A stretch of 64,000 nt of DNA from Pseudoxanthomonas kaohsiungensis (GTDB taxonomy: Bacteria; Pseudomonadota; Gammaproteobacteria; Xanthomonadales; Xanthomonadaceae): contig NZ_PDWO01000002.1 in the NCBI RefSeq assembly GCF_010211765.1, forward strand, positions 1-64,000, given 5' to 3'. Made by a program: the position numbers and the translations under genes. This document shows positions 53,446 to 61,340 of the stretch, piece by piece. The notes beneath the pieces were generated by a model. That model did no database searches and was not told the DNA's origin. It saw only the letters and a list, made by a program, of their open reading frames with translations. Each line of letters begins with the position of its first letter. Positions within the stretch are counted from its first letter, which is position 1.

Positions 53446-54240
53446 GTGCACGACCTGCTCGCCGCCCTGCTGCTGGGCATCATCGAAGGCCTGACCGAGT
53501 TCCTGCCGATCTCCAGCACCGGGCACCTGCTGATCGCCCAGCACTGGCTCGGCGCGCGCTCGGACTTCTTCAACATCGTCATCCAGGCCGGCGCCATCCT
53601 CGCGGTGACCCTGGCCTTCCGGCGCCGGCTGTGGGAACTGGCGACCGGGCTGGGCGAGCCGGCCAACCGCGATTACGTGGCCAAGATCGGCGTGGCCTTC
53701 CTGGTGACCGCGCTGGTCGGCCTGCCGGTGCGCCTGGCCGGCTGGGAGCTGCCGGAGACGGTGACCCCGATCGCCTGGGCGCTGGTCGTCGGCGGCGTAT
53801 GGATGCTGGTGGCCGAGCACTACGCCGAAAAGCGCGGCGACGTGGCCACGGTGACCTGGAAGGTCGCGGTGCTGGTCGGGCTGGCACAGGTGGTCGCGGG
53901 CATCTTCCCCGGCACCTCGCGCTCGGCGGCGGCGATCTTCGTGGCGATGCTGGCCGGTACCAGCCGCCGCGCGTCGGCGGCCGAGTTCGTGTTCCTGGTC
54001 GGCATCCCGACCATGTTCGCCGCCAGCGGCTACGCCTTCCTCGAACTGCTCAGCGACGACGCGCTCGGCGGCGAGGACTGGACGGCGGTGGCGGTGGCGT
54101 TCGTGGCCGCGGCGGCCACCGGCTTCGCCGTGGTGCGCTGGCTGATGGGATACATCAAGGCGCATCGCTTCACCGGATTCGCGATCTACCGGATCGTTCT
54201 CGGCCTGCTGCTGCTGGCGCTGATGCCCACCGGCAGCTGA
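53446..54240 (+). CDS. uppP: Undecaprenyl-diphosphatase UppP (BacA)
   Basis: A 264-residue membrane phosphatase that recycles the lipid carrier of cell-wall synthesis. [26 protein letters not shown] and [30 protein letters not shown] are the two catalytic motifs, with eight or so helices. GTG at 53446 ([11 protein letters not shown]) is taken as the start; an ATG at 53413 would add eleven unlikely basic residues. It is divergent from glnA and shares its upstream region; a TATGCT box at 53412-53417 may be its -10. Confidence 0.92.
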   Translation: MHDLLAALLLGIIEGLTEFLPISSTGHLLIAQHWLGARSDFFNIVIQAGAILAVTLAFRRRLWELATGLGEPANRDYVAKIGVAFLVTALVGLPVRLAGWELPETVTPIAWALVVGGVWMLVAEHYAEKRGDVATVTWKVAVLVGLAQVVAGIFPGTSRSAAAIFVAMLAGTSRRASAAEFVFLVGIPTMFAASGYAFLELLSDDALGGEDWTAVAVAFVAAAATGFAVVRWLMGYIKAHRFTGFAIYRIVLGLLLLALMPTGS

Positions 54241-54347
54241 GCCCCGGCCTTCACGCCGGGCAAACCCCGTCGGGCGCATCCAGCCGTTGTATCGACGCGC
54301 CGCATCCCCGCGCCGGCCGGCTGGCCGGCCCCGCCAAGAAGGTCCCG

Positions 54348-55217
54348 ATGAAGTCCATGCCCAACCGTCGTCCCCTGTCGCTTCCGCTGTTGCTGCTGCT
54401 GCCGCTGGCGATCGCCGCGTGCAACCGGCCTGCGACCGACGCCGCCGCGCCCGCACCGGGGGAAATGCCGGCGCCCGCCGCCGACCCGGCCGCTCCGCCG
54501 CCGATGGAGGCACCGTCCACCGACACCGCCTCGCTCCTGCCGTCCCACCACTGGCGCCTGGTCGAGGCCACCGACGCGCAGGGCCAGCGCATCGACGCGC
54601 TGTTCGCCCGGCCCGACAAACCGGTGCAGCTCGATTTCGCCGATGGCCGGGTGAATGTGTCCAACACCTGCAACCGGATGATGGGCAGCTTCACCCTGGA
54701 GGGCACCACCCTCACCCTGGGGCAGATGGCCTCGACCCTGATGGCCTGCACCGACCCCAAGCTGACGGCCCTGGATGCCGAGGTCGGCAAGCGCCTCGCC
54801 GGCGCGCTGACCGTGTCCAGCACCGCCGGCGACACGCCGCAACTGGTGCTCACCAACGCCGGCGGCGACCGCCTGGTGTTCGAGGGCGCGCCGACCGCGG
54901 CCACCCGCTTCGGCGGGCCGGCCGAGCGCGTGTTCCTGGAAGTGGGGCCGGAGACCAGGCCCTGCAGCCACCCGCTGATCCCCGACAAGCAGTGCCTGCA
55001 GGTGCGCGAGGTCAGGTTCGACGAGAACGGCCTGCGGGTGGGCGAGCCGGGCGAGTGGCAGAACTTCTTCGACGAGATCGAGGGCTACACCCACCAGCCG
55101 GGCGTGCGCAACGTGCTGCGGATCGACCGCTACACCCGCGCCGACGTGCCGGCCGACGTATCGCGCTACGCGTACGTGCTGGACATGGTGGTCGAGTCCG
55201 AGCAGGTGAAGCGCTGA
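54348..55217 (+). CDS. META + DUF4377 domain lipoprotein
   Basis: A 289-residue lipoprotein. Lipobox AIAAC at Cys25, then a Pro/Ala-rich tether to about 60. META domain at about 65-180 (LPSHHWRLVEATDAQGQRI … VSNTCNRMMGSFTLEGTTL … LMACTDPKLTALDAEV), as in HslJ. A DUF4377 domain follows at about 190-285 (RVFLEVGPETRPCSHPLIPDKQCLQVREV … RNVLRIDRYTRA). This fusion is known in Lysobacteraceae. Roles may be in envelope stress. It begins at the ATG at 54348 with AAGAAGG ahead. Confidence 0.87.
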   Translation: MKSMPNRRPLSLPLLLLLPLAIAACNRPATDAAAPAPGEMPAPAADPAAPPPMEAPSTDTASLLPSHHWRLVEATDAQGQRIDALFARPDKPVQLDFADGRVNVSNTCNRMMGSFTLEGTTLTLGQMASTLMACTDPKLTALDAEVGKRLAGALTVSSTAGDTPQLVLTNAGGDRLVFEGAPTAATRFGGPAERVFLEVGPETRPCSHPLIPDKQCLQVREVRFDENGLRVGEPGEWQNFFDEIEGYTHQPGVRNVLRIDRYTRADVPADVSRYAYVLDMVVESEQVKR

Positions 55218-55252
55218 GCGCGCCGCAAACCGGAGCGGGATGGCAAAAACGA

Positions 55253-55278
55253 AAAGACCGACCCTAGGGTCGGTCTTT
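55253..55278. terminator. Bidirectional intrinsic terminator
   Basis: Twelve-base perfect arms AAAGACCGACCC and GGGTCGGTCTTT with a TA loop. On the plus strand it is followed by TTTTG; on the minus strand by TTCGTTTTTG. It lies between the convergent META lipoprotein and YbhB genes and serves both. Confidence 0.93.
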
Positions 55279-55315
55279 TTTGCTTCCGATCCGGTCGGTC
55301 GACCGGCCACGACGC

Positions 55316-55927
55316 TCAGGCCAGCGACGGATTGAGCGTGTAGGTGCCGTAGACCGAAGCCTCGGCCAGCACGTGGCCCTGCATCGCGCGCTGCACGTCA
55401 GCGGCGGTGAAGCGCGCCGGTAGGGACAGCGCGGCGACGTCCAGCGCGAACAGGCGGAAGAAGTAGCGGTGCACGCGCAGGTCGTTGAACGGCGGATACG
55501 GGCCGTCGTAGCCGTGGTAGTCGCCGCCCATCCGCGCGTCGCCGGCGAACCAGCCGGTGTAGTCGTTCAGTCCCTGGCGCGCCCCGGGCAATCCGGGCGG
55601 CAACTGCTTCCCCTTGGCGGTGACGCCGTCACTGCAACTGCCTGCGGCGATCGTGCGCGTGTCCGCCGCGATGTCGGCCACGGTCCAGTGCACGAAGTCG
55701 GCGCGCGGCTGCTCGACCGGGATCTGCAGGTCGTCGCGGCCGACGGTCTCCGGCACCGTCGGCGCATCCGGGTCGATGCACAGCAGCGCGAACGACTTCG
55801 TTCCCGCCGGAACCCCTTCCCAGGCCAGGTGCGGATTGCGGTTGGCGGCGAAGCCGTCGGGCCGGCCCATGGCGAATTCCGCGGCGATCGCGCCGCGGTG
55901 TTCGAAACTGTCGCTCCAGATGCGCAT
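55316..55927 (-). CDS. YbhB/YbcL family (PEBP, Raf-kinase-inhibitor-like) protein
   Basis: A 203-residue PEBP-fold protein. AGTKSFALLCIDPDAPT is the ligand-site motif (DPDAP), VHWTVADI is the HW region, and DYHGYDGPYPPFNDLRVHRYFFRLFALD is the GP-rich CR2. It lacks a signal peptide and so is the cytoplasmic YbhB type. Function in bacteria is unknown. It follows the TPR-sulfotransferase by 18 bases on the same strand. Confidence 0.92.
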   Translation of the reverse strand: MRIWSDSFEHRGAIAAEFAMGRPDGFAANRNPHLAWEGVPAGTKSFALLCIDPDAPTVPETVGRDDLQIPVEQPRADFVHWTVADIAADTRTIAAGSCSDGVTAKGKQLPPGLPGARQGLNDYTGWFAGDARMGGDYHGYDGPYPPFNDLRVHRYFFRLFALDVAALSLPARFTAADVQRAMQGHVLAEASVYGTYTLNPSLA

Positions 55928-55945
55928 ACGTGACTCCGGTTGCGG

Positions 55946-58009
55946 TCAGGCGTCAGGGTAGCCCAGGCGCGCGGCGACCGCGGCCAGCCGCTCGAACGGG
56001 CCGGCGAGCTCGTCGGCGTAGTCGCGCCAGCGACCGGGCGGCATGCGTCGCTGCGTCGCCGGCAGCGGCGGCAGCTGGATGCCCAGCGCCTGGCCGATCA
56101 CCGTGGCCAGTTGCGGCGGCGAGTCGATCGCGCCATCCAGGCGCAACAGGCGGTGCGGATACAGGTCCTGCTGGTGCAGGTCGGCGACCTGCTCCAGGCC
56201 CTGCGCCAGCCACTCGGCGGCAGCCTCCGGCGATTCCAGCGCCAGCGGCACCGGCGAACCACTGGCCAGCCAGTCCAGCAGCATGTCGCGCGGATCGCGC
56301 ACCGCGACCAGCAGCAGGCCCTCGGGCAGGTGCGGGCGCAGCGCCAGCAGCAGGGCGTTGTCCCACCACGGCAGCCAGTCGACGACGTTGCCGTCGGCGA
56401 TCCCGCGCGCCGGCAGGTGGCCTCGCCACTGCGCGACCACCTGGGCCGGATCGATGGCTCCGCTACGCAATGCCTGGCCGGTCTGCGGCGAGCGCAGCGG
56501 ATCGACCGGCGCCTGCGAGCCGAAGCGGTCGCTCAGCACCGGCCCACCGGCCGCGGTCAAGGTCTCGACCACCCGCTCGATGCCCGAACCGGGCAGGCCC
56601 CAGACCAGCATCGGACTGGGTGCATCCACCGCCGCGGACGCCAGTGGGGGCCATGCGTCTATCGCGTCGGTGAACGGCGGCAAGGGCAGGCGGGCGGCGC
56701 TGAAGTCCGCGTGCAGCGCGCGCCAGTGCGCCAGCGCCTCGGCCGTGCGCCCTGCGCGGTCCAGCAGGCGACCCAGCCAGCCGCGCATCGCGGTCCGCGC
56801 CTCTTCGGTGGGCTGCGCGGCGACGGCGGCGCGCGCCTGCGCCAGGGCCGCCTCCGGATCCCCGGCCAGCCGCGCTTCGACCAGGAACTGCTCGGCCGCC
56901 GGATGTCCCGGCTGCAACTGGACCAGGCGCCCGGCGAAGCCGGCCACGGCCGCCAGGTCGCCGGCGCGGTCGCGATCGAACATCGCCGTCTCCAGCGCCG
57001 GTACATGGTCGGGCATCGCCGCCAGCCAGTGCTGCAGCACCCGGTTGCCCTCCGCGGTGCCGGGCGTTTCCAGCGCCAGCCGCGCGCCCCACAGGTCGCC
57101 GGACGCCGGCGAGGTGGCCAGCGCGGCCTCGAGCGTGGCGAGGGCGTCTTCGCGATCGTTGCGTTCGCGCCACAGCGCCATCAACCCGCGCAGCACCGCG
57201 CGGTCCGGGCCTGCCGACAACGCGGCGCGCAGGTGCTCCAGCGCCTCCTCGCCGCGGCCGGCCTGCAGGGCATGGAGGCCGGCGGCCCGGCGCAGGGCGG
57301 GAGTGGCGGTGGCGGGATCGGCGAGCAGCGGCGCCACCCGCTCGAATGCCTCGTCCGGCCGGCCCTGCCTGGCCGCCAGCTGCGCCAGCAGCGGCCACAG
57401 CGCGCGCGCGTCGGGGAGCAGCTCGGACACCCGACGGAACGCCTGCTCGGCGAACGCCCAGTGCTGCTTGGCCAGGTAGCCGAAGCCCAGCACCGACAGC
57501 AGCTGCGGATCGTCGCGCAACTGCACGCTGGCCGCCGAGGCCAGCGCGATCGCGGCATCCGGCTCGCCGCGGCGCAGCGCCAGCAGCGCGTTGAGCGCGA
57601 CCAGCCGGGGATCGTCGGCGTCGATGCGCGCGGCGGTGCGGCTGAGCCGTTCGGCCTCGGCCAGGTCACCCTGGGCCAGCGCGACCTGCGCCTGCGCCAG
57701 GTACGACGGCAGGTGGTTCGGATCCAGGCCCAGACTCTCGTCGAGCGCAACCCGCGCCGCGCCGGTGTCGCGCTGGCGCAGCAGCAGCGCGGCCCGCTCG
57801 AAATGCAGCCCGGCCTCGTCCGGCGCCAGCAGGATCGCCTGGTCCAGCGCGACCAGTGCGGCCGCCGGGTCGCCGGCCCGGGCCAGGGTCGCCGACAGGC
57901 TGCGCTGCGCGCTCGCGTCGTCGGGCGCCTGCGCCGCCCATTCCTGGGCCAGGGCCAGCGCTTCGTCGACGGCATTGCGCCGCAGCGCGTCGTGGATCCG
58001 TTCCTGCAT
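55946..58009 (-). CDS. TPR protein with C-terminal sulfotransferase-like domain
   Basis: A 687-residue protein. Residues 1 to about 450 are TPR-like helices (DEALALAQEWAAQAPDDASAQRSL … AALVALDQAILLAPDEAGLHF), regular and Ala-rich. The last 230 residues contain MLVWGLPGSGIERVVETLTAAGG, a nucleotide-binding (PSB) loop like that of PAPS-sulfotransferases, then LLLVAVRDPRDMLLDWLASG, resembling the second (3'-phosphate) site. TPR-sulfotransferases occur widely, but the residues after the loop are diverged from the usual RSGTT, so activity is uncertain. The acceptor is unknown. Confidence 0.82.
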   Translation of the reverse strand: MQERIHDALRRNAVDEALALAQEWAAQAPDDASAQRSLSATLARAGDPAAALVALDQAILLAPDEAGLHFERAALLLRQRDTGAARVALDESLGLDPNHLPSYLAQAQVALAQGDLAEAERLSRTAARIDADDPRLVALNALLALRRGEPDAAIALASAASVQLRDDPQLLSVLGFGYLAKQHWAFAEQAFRRVSELLPDARALWPLLAQLAARQGRPDEAFERVAPLLADPATATPALRRAAGLHALQAGRGEEALEHLRAALSAGPDRAVLRGLMALWRERNDREDALATLEAALATSPASGDLWGARLALETPGTAEGNRVLQHWLAAMPDHVPALETAMFDRDRAGDLAAVAGFAGRLVQLQPGHPAAEQFLVEARLAGDPEAALAQARAAVAAQPTEEARTAMRGWLGRLLDRAGRTAEALAHWRALHADFSAARLPLPPFTDAIDAWPPLASAAVDAPSPMLVWGLPGSGIERVVETLTAAGGPVLSDRFGSQAPVDPLRSPQTGQALRSGAIDPAQVVAQWRGHLPARGIADGNVVDWLPWWDNALLLALRPHLPEGLLLVAVRDPRDMLLDWLASGSPVPLALESPEAAAEWLAQGLEQVADLHQQDLYPHRLLRLDGAIDSPPQLATVIGQALGIQLPPLPATQRRMPPGRWRDYADELAGPFERLAAVAARLGYPDA

Positions 58010-58065
58010 TTCTGGGGTCTTCCGGGGAAAACCCGCAGTTTACCCCGGCGCTGGACCGGCCCGGG

Positions 58066-59061
58066 TCAGCGCCGGGGCAGCGCCGCGCCGAGGCGGTCGG
58101 CGACCCAGCGCTCGGCAAACCCGTCGCCGGAGAGGCTTTCGACGAACGCGCAGTGGCCGCCCCAGCGGGTCACTTCCAGCGCGGCGGAGGGCGGCAGACG
58201 CCACTGGCGGAAGTCGTCGAACGGGATCACCGGATCGTCCTGCGCCATCAGGACGCTGGCCGGCACCGGGAGCGCCGCCAGCCGGTCGCCGGCGATCGAG
58301 TAGCTGTCGAAGTAGTCCTCGACCGTGCCGAACCCGGCGTAGCGTTGCGCCAGCCAGGCGGTGAGGCTGCGCATGTCCAGCGCGAGGGTGGCGTCGTCGT
58401 AGCAGTGCTGCTCGGGGAACAGGGCGCGCTTGCGCACCAGCGAACTGCGCCACTTGCGGCGGAAATACCAGTCGTACAGCTGCGGCGCGCGCTCCATGCT
58501 GGACATCGTCGTGGCCGGGTCGACCAGCGGGCAGACCGCGGCGATGTGGCGCAGCGGCAAGCCGGCGATGCCGGCGCGCAGGCCCAGGCGCAGGGCGTGG
58601 TTGCCGCCGAGCGAATAGCCGGCCACGACCAGGTCGCGCACGCGCAGGCGCTGGACCATGTCGGCCACCGCGTGCACCACCTCGTCCAGCCGGTTGGAAT
58701 GGAACAGGCCCTCGTTGAGGTGGTGGGTGTCGCCGTGGTCGCGGAAGTTGAGGCGGAACACGTCCAGGCCGTCGGCCAGCAGGCGCGCGGCGGTCAGGCG
58801 CATGTAGCCGGAATCGGCGCTGCCCTCCCAGCCGTGCAGCAGCAGCGCCATGCCGCGCGGTTCGCGGCCGGGCACCCGGCTGTGCCAGCCCTGCAGGCGC
58901 GCGCCACCGCCGCCGTCGAGGATGTGTTCGCTCGTCTCCGCGCCGGTGGCGGCCAGGGCACGCAGGCCACGATGCCGGCGCAGGCCGCTGGACCCCAGCA
59001 CCGATTGCAGGTGCGGATTGCGCAGGAGGCGGGGCGGTCGGTAGTCGGCAGCGGTGAGCAT
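58066..59061 (-). CDS. Alpha/beta hydrolase, YheT family
   Basis: A 331-residue hydrolase. RNPHLQSVLGSSGLRRHRG is the YheT start. RGMALLLHGWEGSADSGYM is the oxyanion block, DLVVAGYSLGGNHALRLGL carries the nucleophilic Ser, and HCAFVESLSGDGFAERWVADRL the catalytic His. It is a hydrolase or esterase of unknown substrate. The start may be the ATG at 59061 (MLTAADYRPP) or one at 59088 (nine residues more); neither has a strong ribosome site. It follows the acyltransferase by 68 bases. Confidence 0.9.
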   Translation of the reverse strand: MLTAADYRPPRLLRNPHLQSVLGSSGLRRHRGLRALAATGAETSEHILDGGGGARLQGWHSRVPGREPRGMALLLHGWEGSADSGYMRLTAARLLADGLDVFRLNFRDHGDTHHLNEGLFHSNRLDEVVHAVADMVQRLRVRDLVVAGYSLGGNHALRLGLRAGIAGLPLRHIAAVCPLVDPATTMSSMERAPQLYDWYFRRKWRSSLVRKRALFPEQHCYDDATLALDMRSLTAWLAQRYAGFGTVEDYFDSYSIAGDRLAALPVPASVLMAQDDPVIPFDDFRQWRLPPSAALEVTRWGGHCAFVESLSGDGFAERWVADRLGAALPRR

Positions 59062-59129
59062 GGCGGGAACGACGGTGGGCGGAGCCATTTTGCACCGCAA
59101 CATCGGCGGCGCAAGTGTGTCGGCGCGCC

Positions 59130-59930
59130 TCAGCTTTCCATCGCCGCCACGATCCGTTCGCGGGCCAGGTCGGCGATGCGGCGGCGGCCGTCGACCCCTC
59201 CCGGCGGGATCGGCGCCAGGAAATGCACCTCGGCCGCGCGCGGGCGCTCGCCAAGCAGGCGCAGGAAATTGGCCAGGAAGCTCTCGCGCGGGCCGAACGC
59301 GACCAGCGTCTGCGCGTCGCCGCGCTCGCCGTAGCGCAGCGCCACCGGCTGCACCGGCACCTGCGCCTCCACCGCTGCCAGGAAGATCCGCGCGTGGAAC
59401 GGGCCGACCTCCTCCCCGCCGCGGGTGCGCCCTTCCGGGAACACGCCGACCGAGCGGCCCTGGCGCAGGCGCTCGACCATCTGCCCGAGCACCTCCTGCA
59501 GCGAATCGGTGCTGCCGCGATGGTGGAAGATCGTCTGCCCCTGGGCGGCCAGCCAGCCCACCAGCGGCCAGCCGGCGATCTCGCGCTTGGCCACGAAGCC
59601 CATCATCCGCTGGCTGTGCAGGGTCTCGATGTCGATCCAGCTGACGTGGTTGGCGACGAACAGGGTCGCGCCCGGCAGCGGCGTGCCGAAGCGGCGCAGG
59701 CGGAAGCCGAAGATCCACAGCAGGCCCGCCGACCAGGCGCGCACGGCGCGGTCACCCAGCGTCTCCGGGCCCCAGCCGATGCGCGAGAGCGGCGGCGCCA
59801 GGCACAGCAGGGTCAGCGGCAGCGGCAGCAGCAGGTGAAGCAGCAGCAGCGGGACGCGGTAGAGGTAGCGGAAGGTGCGTGCGAGGCCCCCGGCGGTTCG
59901 CCGGGCGGCACGCGTGGGGGCGTGGTCCAT
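59130..59930 (-). CDS. 1-acylglycerol-3-phosphate acyltransferase (PlsC family)
   Basis: A 266-residue membrane acyltransferase. One N-terminal helix (VPLLLLHLLLPLPLTLLCLAPPL). The catalytic HxxxxD is LFVANHVSWIDIETL and the substrate motif VGVFPEGRTRGGEEV. It should add the second acyl chain to lysophosphatidic acid, or the like. The start is taken at 59930 (MDHAPTRAARR); a longer frame upstream shows no coding pattern. Confidence 0.9.
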   Translation of the reverse strand: MDHAPTRAARRTAGGLARTFRYLYRVPLLLLHLLLPLPLTLLCLAPPLSRIGWGPETLGDRAVRAWSAGLLWIFGFRLRRFGTPLPGATLFVANHVSWIDIETLHSQRMMGFVAKREIAGWPLVGWLAAQGQTIFHHRGSTDSLQEVLGQMVERLRQGRSVGVFPEGRTRGGEEVGPFHARIFLAAVEAQVPVQPVALRYGERGDAQTLVAFGPRESFLANFLRLLGERPRAAEVHFLAPIPPGGVDGRRRIADLARERIVAAMES

Positions 59931-60133
59931 GGACGCGCACGATACCGCGGCCGGCCGCGTCGTGGATACGGCGCCGCGGTGCGACATGGCCCGCCAGGGA
60001 CGCGGAATGCGCCGCCGCGCGCGTCAAAGGTGAAAGATCGTGCTTGCGGGCGCCCGTTCATGGGCGGCGCGGGCGCCGGGATCACCGGGGCGTCGCCTGT
60101 CCATCGGCATCGGGTCGCCCGGGGGAACGGCGC

Positions 60134-60553
60134 CTATACCGGCACCACCGCCAGGGTCAGGCGCGAGACGCAGACCGGGCGCCCGCGTGCGTCCTCGATG
60201 CGGATGTCCCAGACCTGGGTCGTGCGGCCCACGTGCACGGCCCGGGCCGTGCCGGTGACCGTGCCCTCGCGCACCGCGCGCAGGTGGTTGGCGTTGATCT
60301 CCAGCCCCACCGCCATCTGCTCGCGCGTGTCCAGGCACAGGTTGCCGGCGCTGCTGCCGAGCGTCTCGGCCAGCACCACCGACGCGCCGCCATGCAGCAG
60401 TCCGTAGGGCTGGCGCGTGCGCGGGTCGACCGGCATGGTCGCCCGGACCCAGTCCTCGCCAGCCTCGGTGAAGACGATGCCCAGGTGCTCGATCAGGGTG
60501 CCGCGGCTGAGCGCGTTGAGGGCGTCGATGGAAACGGGGGCACGGAAGACCAT
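60134..60553 (-). CDS. Hot-dog fold thioesterase (PaaI/YbdB-like)
   Basis: A 139-residue thioesterase. RQPYGLLHGGASVVLAETLGSSAGNL carries the HGG motif and the catalytic Glu in the helix, VGLEINANHLRAVREGTVTG the second strand motif, typical of EntH/YbdB and MenI-like enzymes. It would hydrolyse acyl- or aromatic-CoA thioesters. The 203 bases between it and the acyltransferase (59931-60133) hold GC-rich sequence with no gene. Confidence 0.92.
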   Translation of the reverse strand: MVFRAPVSIDALNALSRGTLIEHLGIVFTEAGEDWVRATMPVDPRTRQPYGLLHGGASVVLAETLGSSAGNLCLDTREQMAVGLEINANHLRAVREGTVTGTARAVHVGRTTQVWDIRIEDARGRPVCVSRLTLAVVPV

Positions 60554-61340
60554 GGCCGGGATCGCTTTGCGGGTTGGCGGAGATTATCGCCGTGGATCGC
60601 GGCTGCGGGATGGATTCCAGGCTCGAACCCTGGCGGGCATTGGGCCGCTGCGGACCGGCCAGGTTCCGGAACCTCGGAGGGTTTGCCCCTGGGTGAAGCG
60701 TGTTTCTCGCGGAAGCTGCCCGCAAGGTCCACGGCGGGAGCATCGGCTTCGGTGGGGGCCGCCGGGCCATGGGGGCATGGCTTACCGCGCGGACGGACAT
60801 CCCTGTCCGTACGCGCGGCCGTGGCACGTCCCTGTGCCACTTGCGCCATGCCCCCATGGCCCGACGTCCTCGGGCGGCGGCGAGGTCGTGGCTTCGCTCG
60901 TCAAAGCCTGCAGCGGTCGTGCGCGGCGCCTGGAGGCGAGAATTCCCAATGAAACGGCCATCGACCTGCCTGGCCGTTGAACGAAGCCACGACCCCGAAG
61001 CCCCCCGAAGACGTGGCGGGCCAGGGGTATCGCGGCAGCGGACAGGGATGTCCGCGTTGGCGCGTCGGCACAGGGATGTGCCGTCGTGCCGACCGCGATA
61101 CCCCTGGCCTGCCGCGGCTCAGCCCGGAGCCGACTGCTCCTGCTCCTGCTGCTTGCGGCTGGGTTTTTGCGGTTTGCCGTCGACACCAACCGCGAATCGG
61201 CCCGCTAGAAGCGACGAGCACACCTTGCAGCCGCGTCCACGCCGCGTGCCGCGCCCGTCTCCGCGCAAGCCGCCCTCGCCGTCCGCAACGCTATTGCCCG
61301 CAGCGAGACCGCAGGTACGGCGGACACCGCTGCGCAACGA
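60554..61340. repeat. Second palindrome-rich region, no gene
   Basis: 787 bases without a gene. Palindrome C: arms GGGCCATGGGGGCATGG at 60764-60780 and 60846-60862. Inside are ACGGACATCCCTGTCCGT at 60793-60810 and GTGGCACGTCCCTGTGCCAC at 60821-60840. Palindrome D: arms GGCCAGGGGTATCGCGG at 61019-61035 and 61093-61109. Inside are GCGGACAGGGATGTCCGC at 61038-61055 and CGGCACAGGGATGTGCCG at 61066-61083. GGTCGTGGCTTCG (about 60885) and its complement (about 60982) frame a further loop between C and D. 61130-61340 holds nothing recognisable. Confidence 0.8.
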
